Below are positions 17,962-26,098 of a stretch of DNA of 64,000 nucleotides, one piece after another. Within the stretch, counting starts at the first letter, position 1, and every line of letters starts with the position of its first letter. Origin of the DNA: Stappia albiluteola (GTDB lineage: Bacteria > Pseudomonadota > Alphaproteobacteria > Rhizobiales > Stappiaceae); the NCBI RefSeq assembly GCF_014050225.1, contig NZ_JACFXV010000044.1, positions 1-64,000 of the forward strand. The letters run 5' to 3'. Made by a program: the position numbers and the translations under genes. Under the pieces are notes generated by a model. That model was not told the origin of the DNA, made no database searches, and saw only the letters and a program-made list of their open reading frames with translations.

Positions 17962-19464
17962 ATGGCGACCGAAATCCGAGTGCCCACGCTGGGCGAATCC
18001 GTGACCGAAGCGACCATCGCGCAGTGGTTCAAGAAGCCGGGCGATGCGATCAATGTCGATGAACCGATCGTCGAGCTTGAGACGGACAAGGTGACGGTCG
18101 AAGTGCCGGCGCCGGTATCCGGCACGTTGCAGGAAATCCTCGTCAAGGAAGGCGACACTGTCGAGGTCGGCGCTCTGCTCGGTCAGATTTCCGAGGGAGC
18201 AGGCGGTGCCAAGACTGCTCCCGCGGCAAAGGCCGAGGCGGCGCCTGCGGCGTCCGCGAAGTCTGCCGAAACCGTCGACGTGGTTGTGCCCTCCGCCGGC
18301 GAAAGCGTCACCGAGGCGGAAGTCGGCGAATGGATGGTGAAGGTCGGCGACATGGTGAAGGCCGACGACATCCTCGTCGAGCTTGAGACCGACAAAGCCG
18401 CGCAGGAAATCCCCGCACCCGCCGCCGGCAAGATCGTCGAGATCGCGGTCAAGACCGGCACCACCGTCCATCCCGGCGAGCTGCTGTGCCGCATCGCGGC
18501 CGGTGAGGGGGCTGCCGCCGCCACTGCCGCTCCGGCCAAGGCTCCGTCCGCCGCCAAGGGCGACGGCGGCATGCCTCCTGCGCCGTCCGCTGCCAAGATG
18601 ATGGCTGAATCCGGCATTTCCGCCGCCCAGGTCGAAGGCACGGGCAAGCGCGGCCAGGTTCTCAAGGGCGACGTTATGGCCGCAATCTCCGGCGGCGCCA
18701 CCCAGCAGACGTCCGCTCCGGCTCCTGCCGTCACGGTCCGCGCACCGAGCGCTCCTTCCGACGAGGTGCGCGAGGAGCGGGTTCGCATGACGAAGCTGCG
18801 CCAGACCATTGCCCGCCGCCTCAAGGATGCGCAGAACACGGCCGCAATGCTCACCACCTATAACGAGGTGGACATGGGCCCGGTGATGGAACTGCGCAAG
18901 CAGTACAAGGATCTCTTCGAGAAGAAGCACAATGTGAAGCTCGGTTTCATGGGCTTCTTCACCAAGGCAGTCTGCCATGCGCTGAAGGAAATCCCGGCGG
19001 TCAACGCCGAGATCGACGGCACCGATATCATCTACAAGAACTACTGCCACGTCGGCGTCGCCGTTGGCACGGACAAGGGCCTCGTCGTGCCGGTGGTACG
19101 CGATGCCGACCAGATGTCGATTGCCGAGATCGAGAAGAAGATCGCCGAATTCGGCCGAAAGGCCCGCGACGGCAAGCTCGGCCTCGACGAGATGCAGGGC
19201 GGCACATTCACCATTTCCAATGGTGGCGTCTACGGTTCGCTGATGTCCTCGCCGATCCTCAACGCGCCGCAGTCGGGCATCCTCGGCATGCACAAGATCC
19301 AGGAACGGCCGATGGTGGTCAACGGGCAGATCGTCGCCCGGCCGATGATGTACCTGGCGCTCTCCTACGATCACCGCATCGTCGACGGCAAGGAAGCGGT
19401 GACCTTCCTGGTCCGCGTCAAGGAAAGCCTGGAAGATATCCAGCGCCTCGTGCTCGATCTCTGA
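17962..19464 (+). CDS. sucB: Dihydrolipoyl succinyltransferase (E2 of 2-oxoglutarate dehydrogenase) with two lipoyl domains
   Basis: A 500-residue E2 subunit that passes the succinyl group from E1 to CoA. It carries two full lipoyl domains: residues about 3-77 with the lipoyl-lysine in ETDKVTVE (Lys43), and about 105-180 with ETDKAAQE (Lys145), joined by Ala-rich linkers. The peripheral subunit-binding domain is about 205-241. The catalytic domain is about 270-500, with YDHRIVDG (His471, Asp475). Most rhizobial SucB proteins are near 410 residues with one lipoyl domain, so the duplication is notable. Preceded by a 130-base gap after sucA. Confidence 0.96.
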   Translation: MATEIRVPTLGESVTEATIAQWFKKPGDAINVDEPIVELETDKVTVEVPAPVSGTLQEILVKEGDTVEVGALLGQISEGAGGAKTAPAAKAEAAPAASAKSAETVDVVVPSAGESVTEAEVGEWMVKVGDMVKADDILVELETDKAAQEIPAPAAGKIVEIAVKTGTTVHPGELLCRIAAGEGAAAATAAPAKAPSAAKGDGGMPPAPSAAKMMAESGISAAQVEGTGKRGQVLKGDVMAAISGGATQQTSAPAPAVTVRAPSAPSDEVREERVRMTKLRQTIARRLKDAQNTAAMLTTYNEVDMGPVMELRKQYKDLFEKKHNVKLGFMGFFTKAVCHALKEIPAVNAEIDGTDIIYKNYCHVGVAVGTDKGLVVPVVRDADQMSIAEIEKKIAEFGRKARDGKLGLDEMQGGTFTISNGGVYGSLMSSPILNAPQSGILGMHKIQERPMVVNGQIVARPMMYLALSYDHRIVDGKEAVTFLVRVKESLEDIQRLVLDL

Positions 19465-19484
19465 GATAAACCGAGGGGGCAGCC

Positions 19485-19847
19485 ATGCCGGTGATCCGGA
19501 TCGACGTTCCGAGTGGCACGCCGATAGACGTGCAGAAGCGTATCCGCCTGGGCGTCAAGGACGCTGTCCTGCGCACTCTCGCGCCGAAAGAGACGAAATA
19601 CGACTATGTGGGAGTGCGTGAAGCTGTCGCCGAAATCGGCGACGGCGTGCCGCTCGTAGAGGTCGATCTGCGTCCCGGCCGCGAGCCGGAGCGAAAGAAG
19701 GCGCTGGTCGATGCTATCGCGGAGATCATGGAGCGGGAGCTCGGTGCTCCCCCCGCCGATCTCTATGTGCTTTTCCGCGAAACTCCGTCGGAGAACCACT
19801 ATTGCGGTGGCACGCCGTTGCCGGCCTGGGTCCCGGCGGATCGCTGA
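19485..19847 (+). CDS. Tautomerase-family protein
   Basis: A 120-residue protein starting MPVIRIDVPSG. The proline following the initiator Met is the catalytic base of the tautomerase superfamily (4-oxalocrotonate tautomerase and MIF relatives). The repeating beta-alpha-beta pattern and the late PADLYVLFRETPSENHYCGG segment, including a SENHYCGG ending, fit the larger single-chain subfamily. The substrate is not known. It has a good ribosome site (gaggggg) and sits 20 bases after sucB, apparently in the same transcript. Confidence 0.8.
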   Translation: MPVIRIDVPSGTPIDVQKRIRLGVKDAVLRTLAPKETKYDYVGVREAVAEIGDGVPLVEVDLRPGREPERKKALVDAIAEIMERELGAPPADLYVLFRETPSENHYCGGTPLPAWVPADR

Positions 19848-19888
19848 GGAAGGCCGGTGCACAGGAAAAGGCAGGGGAAGGGCAGCAC

Positions 19889-20653
19889 ATGGCGGGAGAC
19901 AAGGGCGTCCTGATCGTCACCGGCGGCAGCCGCGGTATCGGTGCCGCCGTCTGCCGGCTGGCGGCGCGCGAAGGCTACACGGTCGTTGTCAATTACGTTG
20001 CCAACCAGGCGGCTGCCGATACGCTGGTTGCGGAACTCGTCGCATCCGGCGGCAAGGCGCATGCGGTCAGAGGGGACGTTCAGCACGAAGCCGATGTGCT
20101 GCACCTCTTCGCCGAGGCTGACAGGCTGGGCCCCCTTGCCGGCCTCGTCAACAATGCGGGCGTGGTCGACAGGCCGGCCCGCGTCGACGAGATGAGCGTC
20201 GAGCGGCTCAGCCGCATGTTCGCCGTCAATATCCTCGGTTCCTTCCTTTGTGCGCGCGAGGCGGTCAAACGCCTGTCGACCAGACACGGCGGCAAGGGCG
20301 GGGCGATCGTCAATCTGTCCTCGGCCGCCGCCAAACTCGGTGCCGCCGCGCAATATGTCGACTATGCCGCCGCCAAGGGCGCCATCGACACCTTCACCGT
20401 CGGCCTGTCGCGCGAAGTGGCGAGCGAGGGCGTGCGCGTCATGGCGGTGCGACCCGGCATTATCGATACGGAAATCCATGCGTCCGGCGGCCTGCCCAAC
20501 CGGGTGGCCGAGATGCGCGGGCAACTGCCAATGAAGCGGGAGGGCAGTGCCGAAGAAGTGGCGAAGGCCATCCTCTGGCTCCTTTCCGACGAGGCGTCCT
20601 ATTCCACCGGCGCGATTCTCGACGTTTCGGGAGGTCGTGCCACGCTGCCCTGA
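19889..20653 (+). CDS. SDR-family oxidoreductase
   Basis: A 254-residue classical short-chain dehydrogenase/reductase. The cofactor motif is TGGSRGIG (near residues 11-18), followed by NNAG and the catalytic S-x-n-YVDYAAAK (Tyr and Lys). The C-terminal SYSTGAILDVSGGRA ending is typical of 3-oxoacyl-ACP-reductase-like and glucose-dehydrogenase-like enzymes. The substrate cannot be assigned. It lies between the tautomerase gene and lpdA, within the suc-lpd transcript. The ATG at 19889 begins just before the Rossmann strand; the ribosome site is caggggaaggg. Confidence 0.88.
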   Translation: MAGDKGVLIVTGGSRGIGAAVCRLAAREGYTVVVNYVANQAAADTLVAELVASGGKAHAVRGDVQHEADVLHLFAEADRLGPLAGLVNNAGVVDRPARVDEMSVERLSRMFAVNILGSFLCAREAVKRLSTRHGGKGGAIVNLSSAAAKLGAAAQYVDYAAAKGAIDTFTVGLSREVASEGVRVMAVRPGIIDTEIHASGGLPNRVAEMRGQLPMKREGSAEEVAKAILWLLSDEASYSTGAILDVSGGRATLP

Positions 20654-20736
20654 CCCGGGGCGCCATTTCACCCGATACCGAAAGCCAAGCGATCTCCCGC
20701 CCTCCAGGGATGTTCGAGGATAAAGAGGCGCGTTAA

Positions 20737-22146
20737 ATGTCCCAATACGATCTCGTCGTCATCGGAACCGGCCCCGGTGGCTATGTCTGTGCCATCAAAG
20801 CCGCCCAGCTTGGCCTCAAGGTGGCGGTCGTCGAAAAGCGGGCGACCCATGGCGGCACCTGCCTCAATGTCGGCTGCATTCCCTCCAAGGCGCTGCTGCA
20901 TGCTTCCGAGATGCTGGCCGAGGCCGAGCACTCCTTCGAGGAACTCGGCATCAAGGTCGGAAAGCCGAAGGTCGATTGGGCCAAGATGCTTGCCCACAAG
21001 GACAAGACGGTCGACAGCAACGTCTCCGGCATCGCCTTCCTGTTCAAGAAGAACAAGATCGACGCCCATCGCGGCACCGGCCGTATCCTGGGTACTGGCC
21101 GCGTCGAGGTGAAGGCGGAGGACGGTTCGACCACCGTGCTGGAGACGAAGAACATCGTCATCGCCACCGGCTCCGAAGTGATGCCGCTGCCGGGTGTTGA
21201 GATCGACGAGAAGCAGATCGTCTCCTCCACCGGCGCGCTGGCGCTGGACAAGGTGCCCGGCCGGATGGTTGTGGTCGGCGCCGGCGTCATCGGCCTGGAA
21301 CTTGGCTCGGTCTACGCCCGGCTCGGCAGCGAGGTCGTCTTCGTGGAATTCCTGGACAAGATCCTGGGGCCGATGGACGGTGACGTCTCCAAGCAGTTCC
21401 AGCGCATGCTGAAAAAGCAGGGCATGAACTTCAAGCTCTCGTCCAAGGTCACGGCGGTTTCGAAGAAGGGCAAGTCGCTTGAGGTGACTGTCGAGCCGGC
21501 GGCGGGCGGCGAAGCCGCAGCCGAAACGCTGGAAGCGGACGTGGTGCTGGTCGCAATCGGCCGCAAACCCTACACCGACGGTCTCGGCCTGAAGGAAGCT
21601 GGCGTGGCGCTTGACGAGCGCGGCCGGGTGAAGACGGACGCACATTACCGCACCAACGTCGACGGCATCTATGCGATCGGCGACGTGATCGCAGGGCCGA
21701 TGCTTGCCCACAAGGCCGAAGACGAGGGTGTGGCACTTGCCGAAATGCTCGCTGGCCAGGCAGGGCACGTGAACTACGATGTCATTCCGGGCGTCGTCTA
21801 CACGCAGCCCGAGGTCGCCTCTGTCGGCAAGACGGAAGAGGAGCTGAAGGCGGACGGCGTCAAGTACAAGGCCGGCAAGTTCCCCTTCACCGCCAATGGT
21901 CGCGCCAAGGCGATGCTGCATTCGGACGGCTTCGTGAAGGTCCTGGCGGATGCGGCAACGGACCGGGTGCTCGGCGTCCATATCGTCGGCTTCGGCGCTG
22001 GCGAGATGATCCACGAGGCTGCGGTGCTGATGGAGTTCGGCGGCTCGTCGGAAGATCTCGGCCGTACCTGCCACGCGCATCCGACGATGAGCGAAGCGGT
22101 CAAGGAAGCGGCGCTGGCCACCTTCGCCAAGCCGATCCACATCTGA
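20737..22146 (+). CDS. lpdA: Dihydrolipoyl dehydrogenase (E3)
   Basis: A 469-residue flavoprotein that re-oxidises the dihydrolipoyl arms of SucB with NAD. The FAD motif is [13 protein letters not shown], the redox-active disulfide is Cys42/Cys47 in [13 protein letters not shown], the NAD motif is [16 protein letters not shown], and the catalytic His-Glu pair lies in [15 protein letters not shown] at the dimer interface. Last gene of the mdh-suc-lpd block and followed by a terminator. It probably serves SucAB; other 2-oxoacid dehydrogenases may have their own E3. Confidence 0.97.
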   Translation: MSQYDLVVIGTGPGGYVCAIKAAQLGLKVAVVEKRATHGGTCLNVGCIPSKALLHASEMLAEAEHSFEELGIKVGKPKVDWAKMLAHKDKTVDSNVSGIAFLFKKNKIDAHRGTGRILGTGRVEVKAEDGSTTVLETKNIVIATGSEVMPLPGVEIDEKQIVSSTGALALDKVPGRMVVVGAGVIGLELGSVYARLGSEVVFVEFLDKILGPMDGDVSKQFQRMLKKQGMNFKLSSKVTAVSKKGKSLEVTVEPAAGGEAAAETLEADVVLVAIGRKPYTDGLGLKEAGVALDERGRVKTDAHYRTNVDGIYAIGDVIAGPMLAHKAEDEGVALAEMLAGQAGHVNYDVIPGVVYTQPEVASVGKTEEELKADGVKYKAGKFPFTANGRAKAMLHSDGFVKVLADAATDRVLGVHIVGFGAGEMIHEAAVLMEFGGSSEDLGRTCHAHPTMSEAVKEAALATFAKPIHI

Positions 22147-22173
22147 TCGGACGCATATCGACGAGGCAATTCG

Positions 22174-22203
22174 GAAAGGCGGCGGGTTCTCTCGCCGCTT
22201 TTT
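22174..22203 (+). terminator. Terminator after lpdA
   Basis: A 6-bp GCGGCG/CGCCGC stem extended by AAAG/CTTT pairing, ending in five T residues, 28 bases after the lpdA stop. Confidence 0.85.
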
Positions 22204-22219
22204 CAGTTTGGCGAGCGGT

Positions 22220-22804
22220 TCAGATCCGGGTGGAAATCAGCAGGCCTGGTTCTGTCTCGCCGTTCTTCACCTTCTCGGCCAGATAGTCCTCCAGGCTCTG
22301 GGCGGTTTCCGCCCGCTCCACCTGCACGATGACGCTATCGGAGGGCCGGAACGCCGACTCGTTCGGACCGTCGCCATTCTGGGCGAAGGTTGCGCCAAGA
22401 TCCTGGAGCAATGCCTGGATGCGGGCGATCCGGTCCTCGGCGAGCGCCGGCCCCTTGCTCGTATCCTGGTCGAATTCAAGCACTTGTTCGATCAGCTTGT
22501 ATTGCGGAGCAAGCTCGACATTGCCGTCATTGTAGGCACGGGCCACGGTCTTGCCGTTGACCTTGACCTCGCTATGCACGTTCGAGACGTGGTCCGGGTC
22601 GGTCGGGGCTTCGCCGGGCGGCTGGCCGAGCTTCGAATCCGACTGCAGTGCACTCTTCAGCAGCAGGCGCGGCACGATTTCCTCCGCCTGCTTGCGAGCT
22701 CGCTGGATGACCGGGGAATTGGCATCCAGAGGCTGCCGGTCGCCGGAAGATGTCCCGAAGATGCTGCCTAAGAAATTGTTGTTCAAGCCAAGCGGGCTGA
22801 CCAT
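22220..22804 (-). CDS. Hypothetical protein, 194 residues
   Basis: I do not recognise the family. The protein is soluble-looking, rich in Asp, Glu, Gln and Pro, with no signal peptide or membrane segment. The N-terminal VSPLGLNNNFLGSIFG segment resembles an amphipathic or secretion-type start. A central part (about 75-110) may form beta strands, and the C-terminal DSVIVQVERAETAQSLEDYLAEKVKNG is probably helical. A gagagg ribosome site lies before the ATG, supporting it as a real gene. It converges with lpdA, whose terminator lies just beyond its stop. Confidence 0.7.
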   Translation of the reverse strand: MVSPLGLNNNFLGSIFGTSSGDRQPLDANSPVIQRARKQAEEIVPRLLLKSALQSDSKLGQPPGEAPTDPDHVSNVHSEVKVNGKTVARAYNDGNVELAPQYKLIEQVLEFDQDTSKGPALAEDRIARIQALLQDLGATFAQNGDGPNESAFRPSDSVIVQVERAETAQSLEDYLAEKVKNGETEPGLLISTRI

Positions 22805-23029
22805 GCTCGCCTCTCAATTTGAAGATTTGAAATTGTTGGCCGGCAATCGTCGGTCGCCGACGGGCTTAGATGCAATTTGCATTACATAAGGGTTAACAAA
22901 TTACTAACTTTTATGAATCGTAAACGATCTCGCTCATGCAATGAGGTGGACACAAAAGGGGGCTGCGGGAAGAGGGGAGCCGTACCGTCTTGCGAAGCGA
23001 TTGCTTTCGCGAATGAAGGGCACCCAAAC

Positions 23030-23064
23030 GAGCCCGGCAACCGACTGGTGCTTGCGCCGGGCTC
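23030..23064. terminator. Probable terminator hairpin of the small Thr-rich secreted protein gene
   Basis: A 9-bp perfect stem (GAGCCCGGC/GCCGGGCTC) with a 17-base loop lies just beyond the stop of the minus-strand gene at 23085. It lacks a good T tract in either direction. The remainder of 22805-23029 is an AT-richer stretch that probably holds the promoter of the 22220-22804 gene. Confidence 0.45.
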
Positions 23065-23084
23065 GATCTTTGGAGAACGCGCGT

Positions 23085-23330
23085 TTACTCCGCAGCCTTG
23101 GCGGGAACGGCGCCTTCCTGTGTCGCGTCGGCTGACGCCACTTTCGTCGGCAGCTTGATGGCCGTGGGGATATGCGGGACCGGCGTTGCCGCCGCATCCG
23201 GCGCGGTCGTCGAGGCTGTCGTCGTCGGGGTCGTGGTTTTCGTGGTCTTCATCCACTCGCAGGCGATAGCCGTGCCGGGGACAAAGGCGACCATGGCGGC
23301 CGCAAGCGTCAGTCCATTGATCAGGCGCAT
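23085..23330 (-). CDS. Small secreted Thr/Ala/Pro-rich protein
   Basis: An 81-residue protein with a clear signal peptide (LINGLTLAAAMVAFVPGTAIA, cleavage near residue 23), followed by CEWMKTTKT and a low-complexity tail of Thr, Ala and Pro. Function unknown; the mature part is about 58 residues and probably disordered. The ACEWMK motif right after the cleavage site looks like a conserved anchor, but I cannot name a family. The ribosome site region is weak (gggagaaacgac). Plus-strand ORFs over it are shadows with poorer codon composition. Confidence 0.65.
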   Translation of the reverse strand: MRLINGLTLAAAMVAFVPGTAIACEWMKTTKTTTPTTTASTTAPDAAATPVPHIPTAIKLPTKVASADATQEGAVPAKAAE

Positions 23331-23631
23331 GTCGTTTCTCCCGTGACGGGGCCTCCCCGATGAGTGGAGGCAACAAACGAAGAGCGTGCGAACGCTCGTG
23401 CCTTAGACGTTAAAAAGTGTAAACGAATGTCAGTGGATATCAAACGTTTGAGCAGTCATTCGAGTTGACTGTGGGCAATTTGGCTCACGACCTGTGGATA
23501 ATATGCATCACTTTGGCGCAAAAAGAGGCAAAATCCGACTTCTTGGCTTGCTTCTGCCGGTGGCTTGAAACGAATCGGCGCCGCGCGTCCTGGTGGCGGG
23601 GAAAACCGAATCAGCAGCCGTTCGGGTTCGC
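23331..23631. other. Intergenic region without a recognisable gene
   Basis: About 300 bases between two minus-strand genes. It contains the palindrome CAAACGTTTG near 23441 and AT-richer sequence (TGTGGATAATATGCATC near 23500). I see no coding, tRNA or terminator signal. It probably holds the promoter of the small secreted protein gene. Confidence 0.5.
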
Positions 23632-24057
23632 TCAGTGCCTTCCGAGAATGACCGTGTAATGTTCTTCCGGGCTGGTCGGGTCGTGCGGATAGGAGCTCAC
23701 CATGGCTTCCATCCGGCTCTCCATCGCCGTCAGCGTCACCTTGCGCGTGCCGAACAGTCCGGTGAAATCTGCGACCACGCGCGAGCCGATGCGCACGCCC
23801 TCGCTCCAGCCCCATTTGCAGTCGCGCGGGGCGCAGCGGGTAAAGATCCGCACCCGCAGGAAATAGTCCTCGCCCCGGCATTCGCCTTCGATCTCGACGC
23901 GTGACAGGCTCTTCATCGCGGGCTTATGCGCTTTCCAGGTGCCGGCCTCGGGAACGCGGCAGGCCCTGTCCTCGGCTACCGCATCCGTGGAGCCGGCCAT
24001 GATCATGAGTGCTGCAAAGACTATTGCCCGCATCCTGGGCCCCGTGTCGCAGTTCAT
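23632..24057 (-). CDS. Hypothetical secreted protein
   Basis: A protein of 133-141 residues, depending on whether translation starts at 24033 (MRAIVFAALM) or 24057. The shorter form gives a cleaner signal peptide (cleavage near AVA-ED). The mature part has four cysteines (ACRVP, GECRGE, TRCAP, RDCKWGW), suggesting two disulfides, and many beta-prone stretches. No family recognised. It lies downstream of xerC on the same strand, with a 109-base gap. Confidence 0.65.
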   Translation of the reverse strand: MNCDTGPRMRAIVFAALMIMAGSTDAVAEDRACRVPEAGTWKAHKPAMKSLSRVEIEGECRGEDYFLRVRIFTRCAPRDCKWGWSEGVRIGSRVVADFTGLFGTRKVTLTAMESRMEAMVSSYPHDPTSPEEHYTVILGRH

Positions 24058-24166
24058 ATCCGATCCCTTGCCGGATATGCGAGTTCACCCCGCGCCCGCT
24101 GGCCGGAGTAGCTAAACTGAGAATGAAGCTATCGTATTAAGCTATTGTTAAGCGCCGAACGCAGCG

Positions 24167-25123
24167 TCAGCCGCCATGCGGATGGGCCTTGTCATAGGCT
24201 TCCAGCAGCCGGGCCGTGTCGATTTCCGTGTAGACCTGCGTGGTGGAAAGGCTCGCATGGCCCAGCAATTCCTGGATCGAGCGCAGGTCGCCGCCGCGCG
24301 CGAGTAGATGAGTCGCGAAGGAATGGCGCAGGGCGTGCGGTGTCGCAGTATCCGGCAGACCGAGCGCACCGCGCAGACGCTGCATTGCAAATTGCACGAT
24401 GCGCGGGTTGAGCGGGCCGCCTCTTGCGCCCAGGAAGAGGGGCCCTTCGTCCTCCGGCATATAGGGACAAAGGGCGAGGTAGGCTTCGACCGCCTCGCTC
24501 ACGACGGGTAGCAGCGGCACGATGCGTTCGCGGCCACCCTTGCCGGTGATGCGCAGCGTCTTCACGCCGCGTCGAGGGGCGGTGCGTCCGGTGAGGGACA
24601 GCGCCTCGGAGATCCGAAGGCCGCAGCCGTAGAGCAGTGAAAGCACGGCGGCGTTACGCGCGGCGACCCATGGTTCGCCGGAAAGGTCCATGTCCGGATC
24701 GACAACACGGCGGGCGTCGGAGGCCGAAATGGGCTTTGGCAGCGAACGGGGCTGGCGCGGTGGGCGGATCACGGCGGCCGCCGCCGCATTCACCATGCCG
24801 CAATCCTCGAGAAATCCGAGGAACGAGCGGATGCCGGCGAGCGAGCGGGCGATGGAGCGGCTTTGCACGCCGCCGCGTCGCCGCGTCGCGAGAAAGGCGC
24901 GAAAGTCGGCCGGCTTCAGTTCGGCAAGCTCCGCCATGGCTGGAGGTCCGCCGAGATGGCCGGTGAGAAAGGTGAGGAACTGGCGGACGTCGCGCTCGTA
25001 GGCGACCAGCGTCTTGTCGGCGAGCCGCCGTTCGCCGCCGAGATGGTCAAGCCAGTCGCCGACGGCGCGGTTGACGTCGGCCTTCGCGTTGACCAAGGGC
25101 GAATCACCATCCTGCATGACCAT
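24167..25123 (-). CDS. xerC: Tyrosine recombinase XerC
   Basis: A 318-residue site-specific recombinase that resolves chromosome dimers at dif with XerD, working near the division septum. The N-terminal SAM-like core-binding domain spans about 10-105. The catalytic domain has the Arg in CGLRISEAL, the Lys in GKGGRERIVP, the HALRHSFATH and LGHASLSTTQ boxes, and the nucleophilic Tyr in QVYTEID. The start at 25123 is chosen over the longest frame, which adds an Arg-rich tail with no known counterpart; 25117 is also possible. It reads downstream of fsa, with 66 bases between the start chosen and the fsa stop. Confidence 0.92.
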   Translation of the reverse strand: MVMQDGDSPLVNAKADVNRAVGDWLDHLGGERRLADKTLVAYERDVRQFLTFLTGHLGGPPAMAELAELKPADFRAFLATRRRGGVQSRSIARSLAGIRSFLGFLEDCGMVNAAAAAVIRPPRQPRSLPKPISASDARRVVDPDMDLSGEPWVAARNAAVLSLLYGCGLRISEALSLTGRTAPRRGVKTLRITGKGGRERIVPLLPVVSEAVEAYLALCPYMPEDEGPLFLGARGGPLNPRIVQFAMQRLRGALGLPDTATPHALRHSFATHLLARGGDLRSIQELLGHASLSTTQVYTEIDTARLLEAYDKAHPHGG

Positions 25124-25189
25124 AGGATAGCGCGCGCGGGCAGCCTTCGCACGAGGTGCGCGCGAAGGCCGAATTTCCAAATGGCCGGC

Positions 25190-25843
25190 TTAGCGGATGC
25201 TCTGGCCTGTCTTCGCCCAGTCGGCCAGGAAGGCTTCCAGGCCCTTGTCGGTGAGCGGGTGCCTGGCGAGGCCCTTCAGCACTGCCGGAGGCACGGTCGC
25301 GACATCCGCGCCGATCAGCGCGCAGTCCTTCACGTGATTTGCCGACCGGATGGAGGCGGCGAGGATTTCCGTCTCGAAACCGTAATTGTCGTAGATCTGG
25401 CGGATCTCGCGGATCAGGTCCAGGCCGTCGAGATTGATGTCGTCGAGACGGCCGATGAAGGGCGAGATGAAAGTGGCGCCGGCCTTTGCCGCCAGCAGGG
25501 CCTGATTAGCCGAGAAGCAGAGTGTCACGTTCACCATCTGGCCGTTGTCGGTGAGGTGGCGGCAGGCCTTCAGGCCGTCCAGCGTCAGCGGCACCTTGAT
25601 CGCGATATTGTCGGCCACTGCCGACAGGATTTCGGCCTCCGCCATCATGTCGGCAAAGTCGGTGGCGGTGACCTCGGCCGAAACCGGTCCGTCGACGATG
25701 GCGCAGATTTCCTTGATCACCTCCAGCATCGGCCGGCCGGCCTTCATGATGAGGGAGGGGTTGGTCGTCACGCCGTCGAGCAGGCCTGTATCCGCAAGGT
25801 CCCTGATTTCGGCGGTGTCGGCGGTATCGACGAAAAATTTCAT
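25190..25843 (-). CDS. fsa: Fructose-6-phosphate aldolase / transaldolase-like protein
   Basis: A 217-residue small transaldolase of the TalC/Fsa type. It forms a Schiff base through the lysine in NIAIKVPLT, and the surrounding [17 protein letters not shown] and [27 protein letters not shown] motifs are diagnostic. It could act as a transaldolase in the pentose phosphate pathway or as a fructose-6-phosphate aldolase; the sequence alone does not separate them, although rhizobial members are usually annotated as transaldolase. Divergent from priA. Confidence 0.92.
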   Translation of the reverse strand: MKFFVDTADTAEIRDLADTGLLDGVTTNPSLIMKAGRPMLEVIKEICAIVDGPVSAEVTATDFADMMAEAEILSAVADNIAIKVPLTLDGLKACRHLTDNGQMVNVTLCFSANQALLAAKAGATFISPFIGRLDDINLDGLDLIREIRQIYDNYGFETEILAASIRSANHVKDCALIGADVATVPPAVLKGLARHPLTDKGLEAFLADWAKTGQSIR

Positions 25844-26098
25844 GTCGGAAACGGGCTCCCGTGCTGGACTTTTCGCTTGGCTCTAGAGCGTAGTCCCGCG
25901 AAATGGTGCCATTTTGACGGAAGAACGCCCTGCCTGTACCCGCGCCGCTACCTCGTGGCAAGCTCGCGGGGACAGACGTCGTGCCGGGCTGCGGCACGCT
26001 GGTCGCCGTCTGTTTAGCGTAGGATGCCGCAAAGGGACAGTCCTGATTCGGGTGTTGGCGGGCCGGCCCGAGGATCGCGTTTTCCAGGAGTGAGATTG

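Noticed and set aside
22935-23346. Plus-strand ORFs overlapping the small secreted protein gene
   Set aside because: They lack ribosome sites and recognisable domains, and the minus-strand frame has a clear signal peptide; they are shadows.
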